A DNA stretch of 11,576 bases from an uncultured Clostridia bacterium (lineage in GTDB: Bacteria; Bacillota; Clostridia; Christensenellales; Aristaeellaceae). This document shows, piece by piece, positions 7,124 to 11,576 of the stretch (the stretch's first letter is position 1; each line of letters starts with the position of its first letter). Location: contig CAKUCE010000074.1 of the NCBI GenBank assembly GCA_934643535.1, positions 1 through 11,576 of the forward strand. The letters are read 5' to 3'. The position numbers and the translations under genes are program-made. The notes under the pieces are model-generated. The model did not search any database and was not told the origin of the DNA. It worked only from the letters and a program-made list of their open reading frames with translations.

Positions 7124-7516
7124 ATGGACGATCGAACCAGACGGTATCAGCCTGGGCAGGAGGATGAGCCCATGGAGCTCAACGACGTATTGGAGCCCTA
7201 TCGTGGCTCCGAAGACGGCGCTGACCGTTTCGCCGATGACGGCGGGGACTATGACCCTTATGCCTACGGAGAAACCAACGACGACCTTGCCTATCAGGAC
7301 GAAGCCTACGGCGACGACGACGGCGATGAAGCCGCCGAGGACGCGTGGGAACACGAAGGCCATGTGCGCACCACCATGGGCGTGCTGAACACCTTCAGCG
7401 TGCTGCTGGGCGTTTTTGTGATTTTTGTGCTGGTGGCCATGCTGCTGGGGCTATTTTCGTGGCTCAAGGCGGACATTCTGCACTCGCTGACCCTGCTGGA
7501 GGGCGGCATCCGCTGA
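7124..7516 (+). CDS. Acidic single-span membrane protein, function unknown
   Basis: I do not recognise this 130-residue protein. Residues 1-80 are very acidic and probably disordered, rich in Asp, Glu, Tyr and Gly, with a tyrosine-containing stretch YDPYAYGE (43-50) and later AYGDDDGDE. A single strongly hydrophobic segment spans about 87-114, followed by a 16-residue amphipathic tail. No signal peptide is evident, so it is anchored near its C-terminus. The start is set at 7124 because AAAGGAGG (7108-7115) is eight bases upstream. A longer version beginning at 7064 would overlap the trmL stop as ATGA and add 20 basic residues (RSIQERKTQALRKEERR), but it has only a weak ribosome binding site. 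The position between trmL and a DNA-repair gene suggests co-transcription, not function. Confidence 0.72.
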   Translation: MDDRTRRYQPGQEDEPMELNDVLEPYRGSEDGADRFADDGGDYDPYAYGETNDDLAYQDEAYGDDDGDEAAEDAWEHEGHVRTTMGVLNTFSVLLGVFVIFVLVAMLLGLFSWLKADILHSLTLLEGGIR

Positions 7517-7588
7517 CGAGGCCCGCGCATGGCTTTCCATCCGGCGCGGCACACTAAACAGCGGCTTTCGGCCGAAGGAGGGAAGACC

Positions 7589-8209
7589 ATGGACGCTATG
7601 GCGCGTTTTCAGCGGGACTGCACCGCGTTTTTTCAGACGCTCTACCCCGGCGGGCAAAGTCCGCTGGTGTTCGGCGCTGGGCTGGCGAAAAAGCCCGTGC
7701 TGATGCTGATCGGCGAGGCGCCCGGCGAGCAGGAAGCCTTGCAGGGGAAACCCTTCGTAGGCAAGGCGGGCAAGAATCTGGAAGGCTTTTTGGAAGTGCT
7801 GGGGCTGCGCCGCGGCGAAATTTACGTCACCAATACCGTTAAATTGCGGCCCACGAAAATCAGCGCCGCAGGCCGCCAGGTCAACCGTCCCCCCACCCGG
7901 GAGGAAAAGGAGCTGTTCCGCCCGTGGCTGATGAAGGAGATCGCGCTGGTTCGCCCGGACGCGCTGGTAACGCTGGGTAACGTGGCCCTGCAGAGCTTCA
8001 TCCGGGAAACGGTAGGCCACCTGCACGGGCAGTGGACCCGGGCCGTGGTCTCCCCGCCGGAAAAAGAGGCGTTCACCCTGCCCCTGTTTCCCCTGTATCA
8101 CCCGGCCTCCATCATCTACAACCCCCACTTGCAGGAGGACTACGGGCGCGACCTTCAGGCGCTCCGGGAATCCCTGCGTGTAAGATCAGACGCCGGGGAT
8201 GACAAATGA
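7589..8209 (+). CDS. Uracil-DNA glycosylase, family-4-like, without iron-sulfur cysteines
   Basis: A 206-residue uracil-DNA glycosylase superfamily protein that should cut uracil from DNA in base-excision repair. Motif A is GEAPGEQE (42-49), followed by GKPFVGKAGKNL (53-64); LVTLGNVALQ (126-135) and HPASIIYN (171-178, motif B) are also present. Classical family 4 enzymes carry four cysteines for a 4Fe-4S cluster, two of them in VKCRP and CRP contexts. Here those positions read VKLRP (L86) and LFRP (F110), and C11 is the only cysteine in the protein, so no cluster can form. This is probably a cluster-free clostridial branch rather than a damaged gene, since the fold motifs are intact. The start at 7589 is chosen for AAGGAGG (7575-7581); an upstream ATG at 7529 has no such site. 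Confidence 0.88.
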   Translation: MDAMARFQRDCTAFFQTLYPGGQSPLVFGAGLAKKPVLMLIGEAPGEQEALQGKPFVGKAGKNLEGFLEVLGLRRGEIYVTNTVKLRPTKISAAGRQVNRPPTREEKELFRPWLMKEIALVRPDALVTLGNVALQSFIRETVGHLHGQWTRAVVSPPEKEAFTLPLFPLYHPASIIYNPHLQEDYGRDLQALRESLRVRSDAGDDK

Positions 8210-8240
8210 GACCTTTTCCGGAGGAATGGGACGAAAAATC

Positions 8241-8269
8241 GAGACATTTGGACGCTTCCATGCTACAAT
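8241..8269 (+). promoter_or_regulatory. Extended -10 promoter of the NfeD-FloA operon
   Basis: TACAAT (8264-8269) is preceded by TGC, forming an extended -10. GAGACA (8241-8246, four of six consensus bases) sits 17 bases upstream. The transcription start is expected near 8276, about 36 bases before the gene. There is no clear terminator between the glycosylase gene and this site. Confidence 0.65.
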
Positions 8270-8296
8270 GATCCCATCAACCGGGCGAAACGCTCG

Positions 8297-8303
8297 AAGG
8301 AGG
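8297..8303 (+). promoter_or_regulatory. Ribosome binding site fixing the NfeD start
   Basis: AAGGAGG ends two bases before an in-frame TTG (8306) but eight bases before ATG 8312. Spacing and codon both favour the ATG. Confidence 0.75.
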
Positions 8304-8311
8304 AATTGCGG

Positions 8312-8824
8312 ATGGAAGCATTTTTATTGGAGAACCTGCCGATTCTCCTCTGTTTTCTTTTCGGCGTTGTCCTGCTGATCGTCGAAGTCTTTATGCCGGG
8401 CTTCGGCCTGCCGGGCATTTCCGGCATCATTCTGGAGGGCGCGGCTATTGTGCTGACCTATCTGTGGCACGGCGGACTGGCGGCGCTGGGCGTGACGGTG
8501 CTGATCCTGGCCATTGTGGCCGTGGCCATATCGCTGGCGCTGCGCTCCGCCAACCGGGGGCGGCTGTCCCGCTCCAACATCATCCTCAAGGAGGAGGAAA
8601 CCTCCGAGAAGGGCTACACCGCCACCAGTGCGGCGGACATGCAGATTTTCGTCGGACGGCAGGGCGTGACTACCACGCCGCTGCGGCCTACCGGACTGGC
8701 TGAGTTTGACGGCGTCCGGCTCAACGTAGCCTCGCAGGGGGATTTCATTCCCAAGGATACGCCCGTGATTGTCGATCACGTGGAGGGGGCGGCTGTGGTG
8801 GTGCGCAGACGGCCGCTTCAATAG
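8312..8824 (+). CDS. Short NfeD family membrane protein
   Basis: A 170-residue protein with three predicted membrane segments (about 9-28, 36-53 and 57-77) followed by a soluble OB-fold NfeD domain (about 108-168). The domain shows the usual pattern GRQGVTTTPLRPTGLAEFDG, then SQGDFIPKDTPVIV and VEGAAVVVRR. The MPGFGLPGISGI turn between the first two segments is typical of NfeD proteins. There is no N-terminal ClpP-like protease domain, so this is the short form. NfeD proteins are encoded next to flotillins or stomatins across bacteria and are thought to work with them at the membrane; in Bacillus subtilis the pair is YqeZ and FloA, though YqeZ is the long form. It is the first gene of its operon, 64 bases before floA. 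Confidence 0.91.
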   Translation: MEAFLLENLPILLCFLFGVVLLIVEVFMPGFGLPGISGIILEGAAIVLTYLWHGGLAALGVTVLILAIVAVAISLALRSANRGRLSRSNIILKEEETSEKGYTATSAADMQIFVGRQGVTTTPLRPTGLAEFDGVRLNVASQGDFIPKDTPVIVDHVEGAAVVVRRRPLQ

Positions 8825-8837
8825 GCTTTATAGGCTT

Positions 8838-8888
8838 CGTTCCTCATTCACCATTATTCCCATTTCATTACCGCAAGGAGGAAAGAAC
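8838..8888 (+). promoter_or_regulatory. G-free leader and strong ribosome binding site of floA
   Basis: Bases 8840-8872 contain no G at all, striking in such GC-rich DNA, and are mostly C, T and A. AAGGAGG (8875-8881) follows, seven bases before ATG 8889. An unstructured leader plus a strong site suggests high translation of floA. Just upstream, ATAGGCTT occurs twice (8821-8828 and 8830-8837). Confidence 0.5.
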
Positions 8889-9941
8889 ATGGATTTTCTC
8901 TGGACACTTGTCAATTCTTACGGCTATGGCAGCAATGAGCTGTCGGCACTGTGGATTGTGCTGGTTATCGCGCTGGCGCTGATTCTGGTGCTGGTTTTCC
9001 TGCGCTTTGTGCCGGTGGGCCTGTGGATTACCTCTCTGGCCGCCGGAGTGCATGTGAGCATCGGCTCGTTGGCCGGTATGCGCCTGCGCCGCATCCAGCC
9101 CAAGCAGCTGGTGAACCCGCTGATCAAGGCCCGCAAGGCCGGTCTGGACGTGACCCTTTCCAAGCTGGAAACCCACTATCTGGCAGGCGGCAATGTGGAT
9201 CGGGTCATCAACGCCCTGATCGCCGCCCAGCGTTCCAACATCGAAATGCCCTTTGAAAAGGCTTCCGCCATTGATCTGGCAGGCCGCGACGTGCTGCAGG
9301 CCGTGCAGATGAGCGTTACCCCCAAGGTCATCGAGACCCCTGTGGTCGCCGCCATCGCCAAGGACGGCATCGAGCTGCGGGCCAAGGCCCGCGTTACCGT
9401 GCGCACCAACATTGAACGTCTGGTGGGCGGCGCCGGGGAAGAAACCATCATCGCCCGCGTGGGCGAGGGTATCGTCACCACCGTCGGTTCCAGCGAGACC
9501 CACAAGCAGGTGCTGGAAAACCCTGACCTGATCAGCCAGACCGTGCTGAACAAGGGCCTGGACGCCGGTACCGCCTACGAGATCCTCTCCATCGACATCG
9601 CCGACGTGGACGTGGGCCGCAACGTGGGCGCTCAGCTGCAGATGGATCAGGCCGAGGCCGACCGCCGCATCGCTCAGGCCCGCGCCGAGGAGCGCCGCGC
9701 CATGGCCGTGGCCCGGGAGCAGGAAATGAAAGCCTCCGTGCAGGAGATGCGCGCCCGCGTGGTGGAAGCCGAGGCCGAAGTGCCCAAGGCCATGGCCGCC
9801 GCTCTGCGGGAAGGCAAGATCGGCGTGATGGACTACTATCAGTTGAAGAATCTGGAAGCGGATACCAGCATGCGGGAAGGCATTGCCAAGGCCAGCACCC
9901 CCGCTTCCGCACCCCGGATGAACGAAGGAAGCGGCAAGTAA
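8889..9941 (+). CDS. floA: Flotillin-like protein FloA
   Basis: A 350-residue SPFH-domain protein, slightly longer than B. subtilis FloA (331). FloA oligomerises in the membrane and organises functional microdomains that affect membrane fluidity, secretion and signalling. A hydrophobic N-terminus (about 20-40, with a second segment at about 41-60) anchors it. The SPFH domain follows, with IQPKQLVNPLIKARKAGLDV and, later, TVRTNIERLVGGAGEETI, VGSSETHKQVLENP and ILSIDIADVDVGRNVG, all FloA-like. About residues 250-310 form an Ala/Glu/Arg-rich coiled coil, then LREGKIGVMDYYQLKNL. The start at 8889 is fixed by AAGGAGG at seven bases; a longer in-frame reading would begin inside the NfeD gene. Together with the NfeD gene it forms a known pair. 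Confidence 0.96.
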   Translation: MDFLWTLVNSYGYGSNELSALWIVLVIALALILVLVFLRFVPVGLWITSLAAGVHVSIGSLAGMRLRRIQPKQLVNPLIKARKAGLDVTLSKLETHYLAGGNVDRVINALIAAQRSNIEMPFEKASAIDLAGRDVLQAVQMSVTPKVIETPVVAAIAKDGIELRAKARVTVRTNIERLVGGAGEETIIARVGEGIVTTVGSSETHKQVLENPDLISQTVLNKGLDAGTAYEILSIDIADVDVGRNVGAQLQMDQAEADRRIAQARAEERRAMAVAREQEMKASVQEMRARVVEAEAEVPKAMAAALREGKIGVMDYYQLKNLEADTSMREGIAKASTPASAPRMNEGSGK

Positions 9942-9981
9942 TGCCTGACCGACGCACCTTTTTTCAGAAAGGAGGGATCTC

Positions 9982-10491
9982 ATGGACGCGTTAGTGGCGC
10001 TGATCATCATCGGCGTGTGCGTATCGCTGTTCCGAAAGAGCGGCGTAAAACAGTCGCGAAAGAGATCCGCCCCTTACCGGCGGGGACAGGTGAACCCCAG
10101 ACCCGTTCATTTTGAGCCGGTGGATCCGGTCTCCACACCGAAAGTCTCTCCCAACCCAGAGCCTGACCCGGAGCCCTTCTGCCAGGAGGCGGAAGGCTTC
10201 TCCGGCGAGGGACAGGGAATGTCCCATTCGCTGGAACGGGCGCCCCTGACCCGCCCAGGAGATTATGTGGGCAGCCTGAACGTGGACAGCGACGAGGGCC
10301 GCGACCTGTGCGCCCCGGAGCTGGGCCACGGCCATGAGGATGAATTCGCGGTCCAGCAACTGCCGGACGAACCCAATCCCTATGAGGAATCGCCCGTGCT
10401 GTCGTGGGACAGCCGCGCCATCGTGCAGGGCGTGGTCATGAATGAGATCCTGACCCGGCCCGGCCAGCGGAAGTGGGGGAGGCGCGGATGA
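9982..10491 (+). CDS. Single-span membrane protein with long disordered tail, unknown function
   Basis: I do not recognise this 169-residue protein. It has a short N-terminal hydrophobic segment (residues 3-17) followed directly by RKSGVKQSRKR, so by the positive-inside rule the tail should be cytoplasmic. Residues 35-140 are rich in Pro, Glu, Asp and Gly and probably disordered. The last 26 residues (SRAIVQGVVMNEILTRPGQR and a basic end) look like a helix plus basic motif and may be the binding part. AAAGGAGG (9968-9975) lies six bases before ATG. It starts 40 bases after floA, and its stop overlaps the response regulator start as ATGA. Context suggests a membrane partner of FloA, of the regulator, or of both; nothing in the sequence proves it. 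Confidence 0.75.
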   Translation: MDALVALIIIGVCVSLFRKSGVKQSRKRSAPYRRGQVNPRPVHFEPVDPVSTPKVSPNPEPDPEPFCQEAEGFSGEGQGMSHSLERAPLTRPGDYVGSLNVDSDEGRDLCAPELGHGHEDEFAVQQLPDEPNPYEESPVLSWDSRAIVQGVVMNEILTRPGQRKWGRRG

Positions 10492-11255
10492 ACGGAGAAC
10501 TGCGGGTGCTGATCGCCGACGACGACAGCGGCATGCGGATGATCCTGCGCCGCCTGATCGAAAAAGCCGGCGGTTTCACGCTGGCCGGAGAGGCTTCCGA
10601 CGGCAAACAGGCCATCGAGCTGGCGGAGACCCTGCGGCCCGACGTGGTCTTTCTGGATGTGGAAATGCCCGAAATGACCGGCGTGGAATGCGCACGAGTC
10701 ATTCAGGACATGAACCCGGCCATTCTGCTGATTTTCGCCACGGCCCACGAGGGCTACATGGGCGACGCTTTCGAGGTATACGCCTTCGACTATCTGGTGA
10801 AGCCCTTCAAGGTGGATCGGGTGATGCAGACGCTGGAGCGGGCGCGGAACCTGCTGACCGGGCATTCCCCCGAAAAAGCCCCGCAGCCTGCCCGGCAGCC
10901 GCTTTCCCGGCCCCGGGTAGAGGGCCGCATGATGCTCCATCACCGGGGCGGCGTCAGTTTCCTCAGCCTGGAGGAGATTGTGCTGATCCAGCGGGAGGAG
11001 CGCTCCACCGTGCTGTACACGGCGGACGGCAGCCGCTACGTCACCGGCGATTCGCTGGGCGATATGGAGGAGCGTCTGCCCTCCGACCTGTTCTTCCGCT
11101 GCCATAAGAGCTACATCGTCAACCTGAATAAGATCCGGGATATTACCCCCTATGGCCGCTGGACCTATGCGACCCGGCTGGAGGGAATCCCGCAGGATGC
11201 GTTGATCACCCGGGAAAAATACGACGAGCTGGAACGGATGTTTCAGGGAAAGTAA
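10488..11255 (+). CDS. LytTR family response regulator
   Basis: A 255-residue two-domain transcription regulator. The receiver domain (about 4-120) has the acidic pair D11/D12, phospho-acceptor D57 in VVFLDVEMPEMTG, T85 in IFATAH and K105 in YLVKPF, so all residues for phosphorylation are present. A Pro/Arg-rich linker (about 126-146) leads to a LytTR DNA-binding domain (about 148-250) with VSFLSLEEIVLIQREER, the FFRCHKSYIVNLNKI hallmark (202-216) and a TREKYDEL ending. Such proteins bind paired direct repeats in promoters and often control cell-surface or virulence genes. The start at 10488 is preferred because GGGGGAGG (10475-10482) precedes it; GTG 10473 lies upstream of that site. Four-base overlap with the membrane protein implies coupled translation. 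No partner histidine kinase is in the window. Confidence 0.94.
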   Translation: MNGELRVLIADDDSGMRMILRRLIEKAGGFTLAGEASDGKQAIELAETLRPDVVFLDVEMPEMTGVECARVIQDMNPAILLIFATAHEGYMGDAFEVYAFDYLVKPFKVDRVMQTLERARNLLTGHSPEKAPQPARQPLSRPRVEGRMMLHHRGGVSFLSLEEIVLIQREERSTVLYTADGSRYVTGDSLGDMEERLPSDLFFRCHKSYIVNLNKIRDITPYGRWTYATRLEGIPQDALITREKYDELERMFQGK

Positions 11256-11264
11256 TCGGCAGGA

Positions 11265-11336
11265 CTTGACCGCTTTTTGGGGCGGCGCCGGAAAGGCAGC
11301 AAAACGAAAGACTGCAAAGGATAAGAAACGGTCAAG
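11265..11336. repeat. 72-bp element with paired ends
   Basis: CTTGACCG (11265-11272) is the exact complement of CGGTCAAG (11329-11336). With one bulged C, five further T:A or T:G pairs extend the stem (11274-11278 with 11324-11328). Inside, GCAG (11296-11299) and CTGC (11312-11315) could form a second hairpin. It could be a folded RNA end of the upstream transcript or a small dispersed repeat. One copy only is visible. Confidence 0.45.
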
Positions 11337-11359
11337 CCATTCATAAAGTCCGTCATTGA

Positions 11360-11400
11360 CGAAGAAAAGGCCAGCGTGATTTGAATGTCACGCTGGCCTT
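11360..11400 (-). terminator. Perfect 13-bp hairpin, intrinsic terminator on the minus strand
   Basis: AAGGCCAGCGTGA (11367-11379) and TCACGCTGGCCTT (11388-11400) pair perfectly around an 8-base loop. Read on the minus strand the stem is followed by TTCTTC, making a CCTTTTCTTC tract; read on the plus strand only CCTTAGAC follows. It therefore fits a terminator for a gene arriving from the right, though it may also stop the response regulator transcript less efficiently. Confidence 0.75.
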
Positions 11401-11426
11401 AGACTGTCGAAAAAAATAATTGGCCG

Positions 11427-11576
11427 CTATCGCCCGCGAACAGCGCTCTGCGGCCCGCTCCGCTTCGCGTTGCGGGCTTCGGACTGCGCCCCCTTAAGCT
11501 GGTTCGCGGGGGAAATGCTGCGGCATAAGGCGCTGTGTCTCCGTTCTACAACCTCAATCGTCGCGGGGACTACGGC
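11427..11576 (-). other. Possible end of a convergent reading frame, open at the right edge
   Basis: One minus-strand frame is open for 49 codons from the window edge to a TAG at 11427-11429, 27 bases before the terminator hairpin. The peptide includes VPATIEVVERRHSALCRS and ends in QSEARNAKRSGPQSAVRGR. Its tail lies entirely within the nested palindrome, so the frame may be a translated repeat rather than a gene. I recognise no family. Position before a minus-strand terminator is the main support. Confidence 0.25.
11433..11510. repeat. 78-bp nested palindrome
   Basis: CCCGCGAAC (11433-11441) pairs with GTTCGCGGG (11502-11510), GCGC (11443-11446) with GCGC (11486-11489), and GCCCGC (11453-11458) with GCGGGC (11472-11477). 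The three nested stems would give a long imperfect hairpin or cruciform in non-coding DNA, similar in style to REP-type intergenic repeats. Copy number cannot be judged here. Confidence 0.5.

Larger units (their letters stand above)
11256..11576. other. 320-base region rich in inverted repeats, no convincing complete gene
   Basis: After the response regulator stop the strands hold no full-length gene with a ribosome binding site. Bases 11281-11331 carry only two T residues on the plus strand. The region contains three separate inverted-repeat structures listed individually and an A-run (GACTGTCGAAAAAAA, 11402-11416). A plus-strand ATG at 11516 stays open to the edge without a properly spaced ribosome binding site. 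Confidence 0.7.

Noticed and set aside
8248..8269. TTGGAC as the -35 box of the NfeD promoter
   Set aside because: It is only 10 bases from the -10 box; GAGACA at 17 bases with an extended -10 fits better.
9940..9993. 17-codon frame starting on the floA stop (TAATG)
   Set aside because: It overlaps the ribosome binding site and start of the next gene, has no binding site of its own, and encodes nothing recognisable.
8868..10010. 380-codon open frame on the minus strand across floA
   Set aside because: His/Gly-rich antisense shadow of the flotillin gene, with no plausible start signal.

Overview
The window is about 11.6 kb of GC-rich, gene-dense chromosome. It looks like a high-GC clostridial Firmicute, perhaps a gut Oscillospirales-type organism. 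Three things point there: strong AAGGAGG-type ribosome binding sites before most genes, a GatCAB amidotransferase, and the Firmicute cores yloU-fakA-recG and NfeD-FloA. The order or family is inferred, not shown. No tRNA, rRNA, CRISPR array, transposase or phage gene is visible.

Left arm (1-2238, minus strand): gatC-gatA-gatB, the glutamyl/aspartyl-tRNA amidotransferase. gatB runs off the left edge. gatA and gatB share an ATGA overlap, and a good sigma-A-type promoter precedes gatC. Back to back with it, a second promoter drives the plus-strand cluster yloU (Asp23 family), fakA (fatty acid kinase) and recG (fork-remodelling helicase) at 2300-6497.

Middle (6506-8209): a promoter with a 17-bp spacer lies just after recG and gives a very short leader. 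It precedes trmL (tRNA wobble 2'-O-methyltransferase), a small acidic protein with one C-terminal membrane segment, and a family-4-like uracil-DNA glycosylase that lacks the cysteines for the usual iron-sulfur cluster.

Right arm (8241-11255): an extended -10 promoter precedes a short NfeD protein and the flotillin FloA, which form a membrane-microdomain pair. After them come an unrecognised single-span membrane protein and a LytTR response regulator, joined by an ATGA overlap. No histidine kinase is in view. This flotillin, membrane protein and regulator arrangement is the best candidate here for an undescribed functional unit, but the link rests on gene order alone.

The last 320 bases (11256-11576) hold no convincing complete gene but are rich in inverted repeats: a 72-bp element with paired ends, a 13-bp perfect hairpin that reads as a terminator for the minus strand, and a 78-bp nested palindrome. 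They may be dispersed repeats or the end of a convergent gene.
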